Part shown: piece after piece, positions 49,670-58,366 of the stretch | Numbering within the stretch: position 1 is the first letter of the stretch | Layout of the letters: every line of letters starts with the position of its first letter | Assembly (NCBI GenBank): GCA_947177185.1 | Contig: CAMWTJ010000003.1 | Location: 45,169 to 109,168, forward strand | Length of the DNA stretch: 64,000 bases | Reading direction: 5' to 3' | Source of the DNA: an uncultured Porphyromonadaceae bacterium | GTDB lineage: Bacteria > Bacteroidota > Bacteroidia > Bacteroidales > Muribaculaceae | Position numbers and translations under genes: made by a program | Notes under the pieces: generated by a model | The model's database searches: none | What the model was told of the DNA's origin: nothing | The model's input: only the letters and a program-made list of their open reading frames with translations

Positions 49670-52399
49670 TTAGAAATTAAGACGCAGCTTGATGGAGTAT
49701 GTGCGGCCGAAGGAGTAGAACACGTACTCGGCGTTGCGCCACGTGCCGTCCTCGGTGAGGGGGCTCTGACCGTGGGTGATGTAGTTGTAGTTGAACAGGT
49801 TGTTCACGTTGCCGCTGATGGTGGCGTCGAGGCCGCCGATGGGGAACTTGTAGCTGGCGTTGAGGTCGGTGGTGTGTCCCCAGGGCATTTCCCAGGGCTG
49901 AGCCACGTCGATGGGCTTGGTGAAGCTGAGGTTGCTGGTGTTCAGGTACTGGTCGGTGTAGTTGCGTGCGGCCACAGTCCAGTCGGCTCCGATACGGAAG
50001 CCGCGGAAGGGACGGAAGGTCACGCCGATGGCAGCTGTGGTCTGGGGCGAACCGTCGACTTTGATGCCCTTGTAGTTAAGGTCGGCATGTGCGTGGTCCG
50101 GGCCGTAGATTTCGCTGGCGATAGCGCCGGTGAGGCTGCCTTTCTCGAGTGCGAGAGGCTGGCCGAGGGAGTTGAAATAGTAGCCGGAAGCGTTGCTAAC
50201 CCATTCCCAGTTGCCCAGAGAGAGCATACCGTTGAGTTCAAACCATGTGGTGGGTTTGTAGGTAAAGTCGAGTTCGACACCCATGTGGCGGGCGTTGATG
50301 CCCTGAAGGTTGAGGAAGTAGCGCTCGTCGCTGCCCTGGAGGAAGCCCGAACGCGCGATGGCGCGGTCGATCCACTTGGTGTAGTAGGCGTTGAGGGTGA
50401 GGGCGAACACCTTGTTGGCGAAACCGTAGCCGATTTCAGCCGAGAAAGTCTTCTCGTTGACAGCGTCGCGGTTGAGTTCGTTGCTCACATTGTAGGCTGC
50501 GAAAGCGTTGCTGAAGAAAGGAGCGCGGCTGATGAAGCCCACGTTGAAGAACACGTTGTTGTGACGGTCGATGTTGTAGTTGGCGCCGCCCTTGATGGTA
50601 CCGCCTATGAAGCTGGTGGTCTTCGAGCGGGAGTGTTCGGCGTCGTAATAGAAGAGGTCGTTACGCCAGTAGCTGATGTTGCTCAGCGCGCCGGACACCA
50701 CCATGTTGAGTTTCTTGTCGAGCATGGTGTATTCGGCCTGTCCGTAAACGCCTTCCTGCACGGTGTAGCCTTTGAAGTCGCGGTAAACGACGTCGCCCAC
50801 GCCGAGGTGTTCGTATTTCCAGTTGGGGTCGGCGGCAGCAGCATTGTTGACGGCCTTGACGCTTGCGCGGTCGGCGTCGTCCATGTAGTATTCGCCGCTG
50901 TAGAGGTCGTTGATTATGTTTTTGTGGTCGCCGATGTAGTAGCGGAAGTCAATACCGCCGGTAACGGAAAGGCGGTTGCCGTTCTTCTGATCCCAGAACT
51001 TCTTGTAGTTCGACACAAGGCCGTACCACTGATGGCTGTTGACGCTCTTGCTCATCACCATTTCCGAGCCCGTGGTGCTGGCGGCGTTCATGTCCTGGAT
51101 CGCGCCGTAGTCGAACGTGCCGTCGGGGCGACGGAATTTCATGTTGAGCTGACCGCTTGTCGCGCCGTTCCACCAGCCGCGGCTGGTGCTTGTGCGACCC
51201 TGGCCGCTGTAGCCGTAGCCGCTGGACACGGAAGCGTATATCGAGGTAGCCCACGACGAGGTGGGGTCGATCTGCCATACGTGGCGGAGTGTGAACTGGG
51301 GCTTGTGGTAGACGTTGCGGTTGCTGGTGCGCTCGCGTCCTTCGTTGTCAAAACCGTAGGTGGGGTTGTAGCGGTAGGGGCTTTCGCCGTTCATGTAGTT
51401 TTTCACGTTCTGCCAGCCTTCTACGGTGAGGCCGCCGTAGTTTTTGTTGCGCTGGTCGTGGCTCTGGGGAGCGCCGAAGCCTGTGAGCGAGATTTCATGC
51501 TTGTCGTTGATGCGCTTCGACACGTTGAAGAACCAGTTGTAGCCGCTGTACTTAGTGCCCTGGATGTATCCGTCGGCCCAACGGTGGCTGCCGAGCACGG
51601 TCACCGCCCAGCCGTTTTTCATCACGCCGGTAGAAAGCTTGATACCGTACTGGTTCATGCCGTCGCTGCCCATGCCGTACCACAGGCTGCCGCCTTTGTC
51701 GATGTCGAGCGTGCGTGTGGTGATGGCGATTGTGCCGCCTACCGAGGGAGTGGAGAGAATCGAGGCTCCGAGGCCGCGCTGTGTCTGAATACTGCTGGTG
51801 ACGTCGCTGAGGCCGGCCCAGTTGCTCCAGTAGAGGTTGCCGTTCTCCATGTCGTTGACGGGCACGCCGTTGATGGTCACGGCCACCCACTGGCTCTTGA
51901 AGCCGCGCATGCGGGTTTCTGCGTCGCCGTAGCCACCGCCCTGCTTGTTGGTGTACACGCCGGGAGTGGTCTTGAGGATTTCAGGGAATTCCTGCGTGCC
52001 GAGTTTGAGGTCGATGGTAGCCTGGTCGACATTGCTCATGGCAACGGGGGTGACGCGTGTCTTGCCGATGGCCTGTGTCACGATCACGTCGTTGAGGAGA
52101 GTGTTGTCGGGCTCAAGTTTAATAACACCAAGATTCGCGGAGGGCTTGACTTCCACGGATTTGTAGCCTATGTAGGCAATTTTGATGTTTTTCGCGTTGT
52201 CGGGAACGCTGAACTTGAAATTGCCATCGTAGTCGCTCACTGCAGCAGCGTTGCTGCCGGGCACTGTGATGGAGGCACCGATGATTGGCTCATTCTGGTC
52301 GTCGACAACCTGGCCGGTGACAGTCACCGCTGCCTGTGCGCTGAACGCGCCCAGGCAGGAAATCCAAATTGCGCAAGCCAAGAGAAGTAGTCGCTTCAT
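49670..52399 (-). CDS. TonB-dependent receptor with carboxypeptidase-like regulatory domain
   Basis: The 909-aa outer-membrane receptor has a signal peptide (to about 23), a CarboxypepD_reg-like domain (about 26-105: VTGQVVDDQNEPIIGASITVPGSN, KIAYIGYKSVEV), a plug starting with LNDVIVTQAIGKTRVTPVAMSNVD (about 120-230, with RMRGFKSQWVAVTINGVPVNDME) and a barrel ending LRLNF. It is shorter than typical SusC (about 1000 aa) and has no STN domain. Its only partner is the large lipoprotein downstream. A minus-strand TAACTTTG at 52586-52593 is about 190 bp upstream, implying a long 5' leader. Confidence 0.95.
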   Translation of the reverse strand: MKRLLLLACAIWISCLGAFSAQAAVTVTGQVVDDQNEPIIGASITVPGSNAAAVSDYDGNFKFSVPDNAKNIKIAYIGYKSVEVKPSANLGVIKLEPDNTLLNDVIVTQAIGKTRVTPVAMSNVDQATIDLKLGTQEFPEILKTTPGVYTNKQGGGYGDAETRMRGFKSQWVAVTINGVPVNDMENGNLYWSNWAGLSDVTSSIQTQRGLGASILSTPSVGGTIAITTRTLDIDKGGSLWYGMGSDGMNQYGIKLSTGVMKNGWAVTVLGSHRWADGYIQGTKYSGYNWFFNVSKRINDKHEISLTGFGAPQSHDQRNKNYGGLTVEGWQNVKNYMNGESPYRYNPTYGFDNEGRERTSNRNVYHKPQFTLRHVWQIDPTSSWATSIYASVSSGYGYSGQGRTSTSRGWWNGATSGQLNMKFRRPDGTFDYGAIQDMNAASTTGSEMVMSKSVNSHQWYGLVSNYKKFWDQKNGNRLSVTGGIDFRYYIGDHKNIINDLYSGEYYMDDADRASVKAVNNAAAADPNWKYEHLGVGDVVYRDFKGYTVQEGVYGQAEYTMLDKKLNMVVSGALSNISYWRNDLFYYDAEHSRSKTTSFIGGTIKGGANYNIDRHNNVFFNVGFISRAPFFSNAFAAYNVSNELNRDAVNEKTFSAEIGYGFANKVFALTLNAYYTKWIDRAIARSGFLQGSDERYFLNLQGINARHMGVELDFTYKPTTWFELNGMLSLGNWEWVSNASGYYFNSLGQPLALEKGSLTGAIASEIYGPDHAHADLNYKGIKVDGSPQTTAAIGVTFRPFRGFRIGADWTVAARNYTDQYLNTSNLSFTKPIDVAQPWEMPWGHTTDLNASYKFPIGGLDATISGNVNNLFNYNYITHGQSPLTEDGTWRNAEYVFYSFGRTYSIKLRLNF

Positions 52400-52703
52400 A
52401 CTGAGTTGCTTGGGATTAGAAATTGTGATTATATAAAGATTGGTTCAATGACAGAGTGTTCGTGTCGTCGCCAAACCCGTGGCGGAATTTCTATATCCTT
52501 GTATGCAACAAAGTGTTAGAATTGTACCTTAATAACAGGTGCGCATAAACGCAGCCGGAGGAACTGCAAGTCTTTTTCAGCGCCGCAAAGTTACGCAAAA
52601 TTTTCGATTAATAATATTTTTTTAACATATTATTCAAGCCCGTTGCGGCAGATTTGATGTATTTTTGCCATGTACACATAATTCTTCATTCCATATTTCC
52701 CTC
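52400..52703. other. Divergent intergenic region between the TonB receptor and a secreted protein
   Basis: No gene is seen. The minus strand has TAACTTTG (52586-52593), a probable -7 box for the receptor operon, giving a leader of about 180 nt that could hold regulation. The plus strand has TATTTTTG (52660-52667), a -7 candidate for the next gene. No strong -33 elements accompany them. No strong hairpin was found in the leader by eye. Confidence 0.5.
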
Positions 52704-53801
52704 ATGCACATGATGCAGTATAAGCTATACCTTACCCTCGCATGCGCGGCCTTGTGGCACTGCGCGGAAGCACGTACTATTGTAGCAGACAGCGCCGACA
52801 ATGCGCCACTCGTCGCAGCATCCGTGTTCGACAGCCGCGGCACACTCGTGGCCATCACCGACACTGCCGGCGGCTTTGACGCGGCTCCGCCCGTGAGCGT
52901 GCGGTGCCTGGGCTACGAACCTGCAACCATGAGTTCCCTGACCGACACGCTGCGCCTGACGCCTGCGAGCTACGAGCTGCCGGGCATGACAGTAAATCTC
53001 GCCGAGCGCGATGTGTTGCGTCTGATATGCTATGCGCGCGAATACATGGGGCTCACAACAAGCCGCGACACTGCTGCTGTGTTCGCAGAATATATGGTCG
53101 ACTACATGCTGCCCGTAAAGAAACTCAAGAAATACAAGGGACGCTACACTCCGCGCATACTCAACAAGCGCAGCGTGAAACGCGAGCTCCACGCCGGCGA
53201 AGAGTCCGACTGCCTGACGACGGAGGACGACTCGTTCCTCTCGTGGCTGCAGCTTGCAGGATTATATGCGGGAAAAGACGGCGACTACGGCACACTGCCG
53301 GACAGCATACTCAGCGGCAAGGGCAGCATGGAAATACGCAGCAAATCGGGCGTGGTGAAATCATATCGCCTGTTGCCACAGTCCTATGTGGTTATATCCG
53401 ACGCCCTCGCGGGCAAAAAAGACCACCGCTGGTCGCCGTGGCTGTTCAAGATGCTCGGCTTGACCATCGTTTTCAACGAATTGCGCGGCTCGTCGGCCTA
53501 TGCCCCTACCCCAAACGGCAGCCTGCATCCCGAAAATCTGCTTATGAGCACGTTCGCCCTGGAAGCCGAGGGACGCGGCAAATTCTTCCGCAAGGCGCTG
53601 GACAGCACCTCGCCGGTGATTATGAAAAGTTTCATTGAAATATATCCCGTGGACCGCGAGTATCTGACCGCGGCGGAAGCGCGTGAGGCCGACAAAGACG
53701 AAACGGCGCAGGCCGAATTCGCCGTGCCGGCACAAGCCATACCGCTCGACGAGGCCACTCAGCGGCTTGCCGAGCGCGCACGGCTGACAGTCACGAGATA
53801 A
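52704..53801 (+). CDS. Secreted protein with CarboxypepD_reg-like N-terminal domain
   Basis: Start 52704 is used because the longer frame from 52665 lies at or before the predicted transcription start; ATG 52710 or 52713 are also possible. The 365-aa protein has a signal peptide (to about CAEA), then a beta-sandwich start (ARTIVADSADNAPLVAASVFDSRGTLVAITDTAGGFD, VRCLGYEPATM) like the peptidase-regulatory domains of TonB receptors. A helical region containing RDVLRLICYAREYMGLTT follows. The rest is unassigned. Its last 43 bp overlap the convergent EamA transporter gene. It is probably periplasmic or surface-located; function unknown. Confidence 0.8.
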   Translation: MHMMQYKLYLTLACAALWHCAEARTIVADSADNAPLVAASVFDSRGTLVAITDTAGGFDAAPPVSVRCLGYEPATMSSLTDTLRLTPASYELPGMTVNLAERDVLRLICYAREYMGLTTSRDTAAVFAEYMVDYMLPVKKLKKYKGRYTPRILNKRSVKRELHAGEESDCLTTEDDSFLSWLQLAGLYAGKDGDYGTLPDSILSGKGSMEIRSKSGVVKSYRLLPQSYVVISDALAGKKDHRWSPWLFKMLGLTIVFNELRGSSAYAPTPNGSLHPENLLMSTFALEAEGRGKFFRKALDSTSPVIMKSFIEIYPVDREYLTAAEAREADKDETAQAEFAVPAQAIPLDEATQRLAERARLTVTR

Positions 53802-54664
53802 ACTCCCGAAAATATCAGCACCACCGCCACACACTTGAGTGGCGTGAAAGAATCAAAACCGAGATACACGCCAAGCGCACTCGCCACCAGCGGCTGCACA
53901 TAGTTGTACATGCCCACAACCGTGGGACGAAGGTTCTTCTGCCCGGTCATGATGCACACATAGGCGAGAAACGTGGCAAACACCACCACGCAGGCCACGC
54001 CTATGGCCTCCTCATGCGTCACAAGCCCCCACTGCGTGGAACGTATGGTGGACAACGACGCAGGAATCACGGCCAACGACGCGAACGTGAACATCCATTT
54101 CATAAGCGTCACCAGCGAATACTTGCGAATGAAATTCCTGTACAGCGTGAGATACAGCGCATAGCTGAACTGCGCCACGAACACAAGCACATCGCCCGCC
54201 AGCGGATTCTGCCCCGGCACTTCGGCTCCGACACGTCCGAGCACCAGAATTAGAGCGCCGGACGCGCCAAGCACTATGCCGCCCACTTTCTTGAGAGTCA
54301 CGGGCTCCTTCAGTATGACGGCGGCAAGCACCATAACCCACAGCGGCATTGTGGTGGTGATAATCGACGCCTCGCCGGGCGATGTAAGCCCCACGCCGAA
54401 TATGAAGCATCCCTGATTGAACACCACACTCAGCAGGCCGGCTCCGGCAAGCAGAAGCAGGTCGCGCGGCGGCACATGCTCTCTCTTGCAGAACAGCGAC
54501 GCTATCCAAAACAGCACCGCTGCACCGGCCACCCTGAAGTCTACAAGAATCAACGGTGCTATCACGCCGGAGGCCATCACAAGTTTGGCCACCGGGGCCA
54601 TAAGCCCCCACGTCACGTTGGCACAAAACATAGCAGCATGTCCCTTGATACTGAAATCTCCCAT
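53759..54664 (-). CDS. EamA/DMT family transporter
   Basis: The 301-aa protein has ten TM helices in two EamA repeats (KGHAAMFCANVTWGLMAPVAKLV and DVLVFVAQFSYALYLTLYRNFI starts). ATG 54664 is chosen because the longer start at 54718 is upstream of the -7 element TAATTTTG (54706-54713). These transporters usually export metabolites such as amino acids, or purines; substrate unknown. It runs convergently into the previous gene, overlapping it by 43 bp, and diverges from lepA. Confidence 0.92.
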   Translation of the reverse strand: MGDFSIKGHAAMFCANVTWGLMAPVAKLVMASGVIAPLILVDFRVAGAAVLFWIASLFCKREHVPPRDLLLLAGAGLLSVVFNQGCFIFGVGLTSPGEASIITTTMPLWVMVLAAVILKEPVTLKKVGGIVLGASGALILVLGRVGAEVPGQNPLAGDVLVFVAQFSYALYLTLYRNFIRKYSLVTLMKWMFTFASLAVIPASLSTIRSTQWGLVTHEEAIGVACVVVFATFLAYVCIMTGQKNLRPTVVGMYNYVQPLVASALGVYLGFDSFTPLKCVAVVLIFSGVYLVTVSRARSASR

Positions 54665-54705
54665 ATAATAATGTGTAAAAACTGTACCTCTTTGCTTTTC
54701 GGCTG

Positions 54706-54743
54706 CAAAATTACTCATTTTTGAGCAAAAATTGCTAAATTTG
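54706..54743. promoter_or_regulatory. Divergent -7 elements between the EamA and lepA genes
   Basis: The minus strand reads TAATTTTG (54706-54713) toward the EamA gene; the plus strand reads TAAATTTG (54736-54743) toward lepA. Each is followed by C, as in other promoters here. TTTTTG and CAAAAA lie between them, so RNA polymerase sites for both directions overlap. Confidence 0.55.
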
Positions 54744-54768
54744 CAGTTTGAAACAGAATATATACAGA

Positions 54769-56556
54769 ATGAAACGAATCCGCAATTTCTGCATCATAGC
54801 CCACATTGACCATGGCAAGAGCACCCTTGCCGACCGGCTCCTCGAATTCACCGACACAATATCGGCCAAGGACATGGAGGCGCAGGTGCTTGACGACATG
54901 GACCTTGAGCGGGAGCGCGGTATCACCATCAAAAGCCACGCCATACAGATGGCGTACAAACTTGATGGAGAAGACTACACGCTCAACCTCATCGACACTC
55001 CCGGACACGTCGATTTCTCTTATGAAGTGTCGCGAAGCATAGCCGCCTGCGAGGGCGCGCTGCTGATAGTGGACGCCTCACAAGGCATACAGGCTCAGAC
55101 CATATCCAACCTGTATATGGCCATCGACAACAATCTGGAGATAATACCCATCATCAACAAATGCGACCTCGACTCCGCCAACCCCGACGAGGTTGAAGAC
55201 CAGATAGTGGACCTGCTCGGATGCGAGCGCGAGGACATCATACGCGCCAGCGGCAAAACCGGCATGGGAGTGCCGGATATACTGCGCGCCATAGTTGAGC
55301 GCGTGCCGGCGCCGGAAGGCGACCCCGACGCCCCGTTGCAGGCCTTGATTTTCGACTCCGTGTTCAACCCCTTCCGCGGCATCATAGCCTATTTCAAGAT
55401 AGTCAACGGCACCATACGCAAAGGCGACGACGTGAAATTCGTGGCCACCGGCAAGGAATACGACGCCGACGAGATAGGAGTGCTGAAACTCGACCTGTCG
55501 CCGCGCAAAGAACTGTCGGCAGGCAACGTAGGCTATATCATCTCAGGCATCAAGACCTCAAGGGAAGTAAAAGTGGGCGACACAATCACCCATCTCGACC
55601 GGCCTTGCGCGGCTGCCATCGACGGTTTCGAGGAAGTGAAGCCCATGGTGTTTGCGGGCGTTTACCCGATTGAAACCGAAGATTTCGAAAACCTGCGCGC
55701 GTCGCTGGAGAAGCTGCAGCTCAACGATGCATCGCTCACGTTCGCGCCCGAATCGTCGGCCGCTCTGGGCTTCGGCTTCCGATGCGGCTTCCTGGGCCTG
55801 CTGCACATGGAAATCATACAGGAGCGTCTGGGCCGCGAATTCGACATGGACGTGATCACCACCGTGCCCAACGTGTCGTATCTCGTGCACGACAAAAAGG
55901 GCAACGTGACGGAAGTGCACAACCCGTCGGGACTGCCCGAAGCTACCCTGATAGACTATATCGAGGAACCTTACATACGCGCCACTATCATCACCACTGC
56001 CGACTTCATAGGCCCTATCATGACGCTCTGCCTCGGCAAACGCGGAGAACTCGTGCGGCAGGAGTACATCAGCGGCAACCGCATGGAGCTCACCTTCGAC
56101 ATGCCGCTCGGCGAAATCGTGATTGATTTCTACGACAAGCTCAAAAGCATCAGCAAAGGATACGCGTCGTTCGACTACCACATCCAGGACTTCAGAGAAA
56201 GCAAGCTCGTCAAGCTCGACATACTGCTCAACGGCGAAAGCGTGGACGCGCTCAGCACCCTCACGCATGCCGACAACGCACTGTCGTTCGGACGCCGCAT
56301 GTGCGAAAAGCTCAAAGAACTGATTCCTCGACAGCAGTTCGACATTGCCATACAGGCCGCGATAGGCGCCAAAATCATAGCACGCGAAACCATCAAGGCC
56401 GTGCGCAAGGACGTAACAGCCAAGTGTTATGGCGGCGACATTTCGCGCAAGCGCAAACTGCTTGAAAAACAGAAAAAAGGCAAGAAGCGCATGAAGCAGA
56501 TTGGCTCGGTTGAAGTGCCGCAAAAGGCATTTTTGGCCGTCCTGAAGCTCGACTGA
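54769..56556 (+). CDS. lepA: Elongation factor 4 (LepA)
   Basis: The 595-aa ribosomal GTPase back-translocates or rescues stalled ribosomes. GTPase motifs are AHIDHGKST (11-19), the switch I RGIT, DTPGH and NKCD. Domains II, III and V follow, and the LepA-specific C-terminal domain is recognisable from [32 protein letters not shown] 54769 is preferred over an in-frame TTG at 54748 that lies near the promoter. Length is the family norm. Confidence 0.98.
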   Translation: MKRIRNFCIIAHIDHGKSTLADRLLEFTDTISAKDMEAQVLDDMDLERERGITIKSHAIQMAYKLDGEDYTLNLIDTPGHVDFSYEVSRSIAACEGALLIVDASQGIQAQTISNLYMAIDNNLEIIPIINKCDLDSANPDEVEDQIVDLLGCEREDIIRASGKTGMGVPDILRAIVERVPAPEGDPDAPLQALIFDSVFNPFRGIIAYFKIVNGTIRKGDDVKFVATGKEYDADEIGVLKLDLSPRKELSAGNVGYIISGIKTSREVKVGDTITHLDRPCAAAIDGFEEVKPMVFAGVYPIETEDFENLRASLEKLQLNDASLTFAPESSAALGFGFRCGFLGLLHMEIIQERLGREFDMDVITTVPNVSYLVHDKKGNVTEVHNPSGLPEATLIDYIEEPYIRATIITTADFIGPIMTLCLGKRGELVRQEYISGNRMELTFDMPLGEIVIDFYDKLKSISKGYASFDYHIQDFRESKLVKLDILLNGESVDALSTLTHADNALSFGRRMCEKLKELIPRQQFDIAIQAAIGAKIIARETIKAVRKDVTAKCYGGDISRKRKLLEKQKKGKKRMKQIGSVEVPQKAFLAVLKLD

Positions 56557-56565
56557 GCCCCCAAT

Positions 56566-56606
56566 AAGCGTTTTTTGTTCCGTGCATGCGGAAGCAAAAG
56601 ACGCTT
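56566..56606 (+). terminator. Imperfect hairpin after lepA
   Basis: AAGCGT(T)TTTTG(T)TCCG from 56566 pairs with CGGAAGCAAAAGACGCTT ending 56606, with mismatches around a TGCATG loop. It is 10 bp after the lepA stop and about 50 bp before nhaA. A T-rich tail is weak, so it may only attenuate read-through. Confidence 0.55.
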
Positions 56607-56658
56607 TAATATTGTTATAGTATGTGAATACTCATCCTTCATATCCAAAACGAAAATC

Positions 56659-58068
56659 ATGACCCGAAATACGGACCTGCCGGAATTTGCCGGCAACATT
56701 TTTTATGCGGCCCGACAGGCCATACGCCGCCACGCAAGCGGCGGCAACGTGCTCATAGCCGCCACTGTGCTGGCACTTGCCGTGGCCAACATCCCGGCCA
56801 TCAACGGCTACTATTTTGAGTTCTGGACGCAGGAAGTGCGCCTTCAGCTGGGCGATTTCAACGTGTTCAGCCACCACGGCGAGCCCATGAGCCTGCTGGC
56901 GTTTATCAACGACGCCCTGATGGCAGTGTTCTTCTTCACCATAGGCCTGGAAATCAAACGCGAGATACTCGTAGGCGAACTGGCTTCGTTCAAGCAGGCG
57001 CTTCTGCCCATACTGGCAGCCATCGGCGGCATGATAGTGCCGGTGTGCATATTCCACTCGCTCAGCGCGGGCACGGAGTATGCCGGAGGCGCCGCCATAC
57101 CCATGGCCACCGACATCGCCTTCTCGCTCGGCGTGCTGGCCATGCTTGGCTCGAGAGTGCCGGTTTCGCTCAAGATATTCCTTACCACACTGGCCGTTGT
57201 CGACGACATCGGCGGCATTATCGTCATAGCCGCATTCTACAGCACGCACATAGAGGTGTCGCTGCTGCTCATAGCCGCCGCGCTGTTCGTGGTGCTGCTG
57301 TTCGGTTCGAGCATGCGCATCAAGAGCAAGATTTTCTACATCGGCATAGGCGGCATCATTTGGTTCCTGTTCCTCAACTCCGGCATACACCCCACTATTG
57401 CCGGCGTGCTTGTGGCCTTCTGTGTGCCTGCCACCCCCGTGTTCGAGCCTAAGAAATACATCAAGCAGATACGCAACGCCATAAGCAATTTCAACGGCGA
57501 GGATGTGGAGCTGCTCACGCGCAAGTCGATTCTTAACAAAGAGCAGATGGACTGGCTGAAAGAGGTGGAATCGGCATCCGACAAGGTGATATCGCCGCTG
57601 CAGGATCTGGAGGACTCGCTCCACCCCATAGTCAATTTCTTCATAGTGCCGCTGTTCGCGTTCGCCAACGCGGGCATATTCCTGCTGAACACCGACCCAG
57701 CCAGCGTGTTCGAAGGAATCTCGCTGGCCGTTATAGCCGGCCTTGTTATCGGCAAATTCGTGGGCATTTTCGCATTTTCCTGGGCCACCGTCAAGCTCGG
57801 CCTCGCGCCCATGCCCGCACACAGCAACTGGAAGATGATGGCCTCGGTTTCTATGCTGGGCGGCATAGGCTTCACCGTATCGCTGTTTATAGCCACACTC
57901 ACGTTCGCCGGAGGCGACACGCACTCTCTCGAGCTGCTTGACCATGCCAAACTCGGCATCGTTGTGGGTTCGCTTCTGGCCGGTGTGCTCGGCTTCATAG
58001 CGCTGCACGCCACCCTGCCGCGCACCGCCGCACCCGACAGCGCACTGCGGCGTGCCGATGAAGATTGA
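56659..58068 (+). CDS. nhaA: Na+/H+ antiporter NhaA
   Basis: The 469-aa inner-membrane protein has the NhaA pattern: FFFTIGLEIKREIL in the second helix, MATDIAFSLGVLAML (Asp152 equivalent to E. coli Asp133) and LAVVDDIGGIIVIAAFY with the Asp182-Asp183 pair that binds sodium. It exports Na+ for protons and keeps internal pH. A long insert between TM8 and TM9 (about 270-320, DVELLTRKSILNKEQMDWLKEVE) is typical of Bacteroidetes NhaA. ATG 56659 fits the conserved start; an earlier frame from 56575 runs through the lepA terminator. Confidence 0.97.
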   Translation: MTRNTDLPEFAGNIFYAARQAIRRHASGGNVLIAATVLALAVANIPAINGYYFEFWTQEVRLQLGDFNVFSHHGEPMSLLAFINDALMAVFFFTIGLEIKREILVGELASFKQALLPILAAIGGMIVPVCIFHSLSAGTEYAGGAAIPMATDIAFSLGVLAMLGSRVPVSLKIFLTTLAVVDDIGGIIVIAAFYSTHIEVSLLLIAAALFVVLLFGSSMRIKSKIFYIGIGGIIWFLFLNSGIHPTIAGVLVAFCVPATPVFEPKKYIKQIRNAISNFNGEDVELLTRKSILNKEQMDWLKEVESASDKVISPLQDLEDSLHPIVNFFIVPLFAFANAGIFLLNTDPASVFEGISLAVIAGLVIGKFVGIFAFSWATVKLGLAPMPAHSNWKMMASVSMLGGIGFTVSLFIATLTFAGGDTHSLELLDHAKLGIVVGSLLAGVLGFIALHATLPRTAAPDSALRRADED

Positions 58069-58101
58069 TTTGGTATTATCCATTAATTTTCACTACATTT
58101 G
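58069..58101 (+). promoter_or_regulatory. Promoter of the DUF4492-cydAB operon
   Basis: TTTG (58069-58072), a 21-nt spacer and TACATTTG (58094-58101) followed by C fit the consensus. The DUF4492 start at 58112 lies about 8 bp after the predicted start of transcription. Confidence 0.72.
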
Positions 58102-58111
58102 CGTCGCAAAC

Positions 58112-58366
58112 ATGACAAAAAGAACCAACATAGCGACACGTATAGTCAGGTTCTACGCCGACGGGTTCCGAAACATGACCATCGGACGCACCCTGTGGGC
58201 CATCATTATAGTAAAACTGGTGGTGCTTTTCGCTGTGCTCAAGCTGTTCTTTTTTCCTGATATCCTGGCTTCCGGCTACGATAGCGACGAGGCCCGCGCC
58301 GGAGCCGTGCGACAGGCTCTCACCACATCCAACACGAAGGAATCAATTCAAAATCCACGACCATGA
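58112..58366 (+). CDS. DUF4492 family small membrane protein of the cytochrome bd operon
   Basis: The 84-aa protein starts MTKRTNIATRIVRFYADGFRNMTIGRTLWAIIIVKLVVLFAVLKLFFFPD, the DUF4492 pattern, with one TM helix at about 28-48. It is regularly encoded before cydA in Bacteroidetes, so it is a good candidate for a small extra subunit or assembly factor of the bd oxidase, comparable in position to CydX but not in sequence. ATG 58112 is chosen because the earlier in-frame ATG at 58052 is inside the promoter and nhaA. It overlaps cydA by ATGA. Confidence 0.85.
   Translation: MTKRTNIATRIVRFYADGFRNMTIGRTLWAIIIVKLVVLFAVLKLFFFPDILASGYDSDEARAGAVRQALTTSNTKESIQNPRP

Noticed and set aside
49661-52390. 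909-codon open frame on the plus strand opposite the TonB receptor
   Set aside because: It mirrors the receptor gene almost base for base; the protein is Val/Ala/His-rich with no domain. It is a shadow of G/C-biased codons.
54665-54718. Longer start of the EamA transporter at 54718
   Set aside because: The ATG is upstream of the -7 element at 54706-54713, so it would not be in the mRNA; the family start fits 54664.
58112-58366. CydX as the small protein of the cytochrome bd operon
   Set aside because: It lies before cydA, is twice the CydX length and has the DUF4492 pattern instead.
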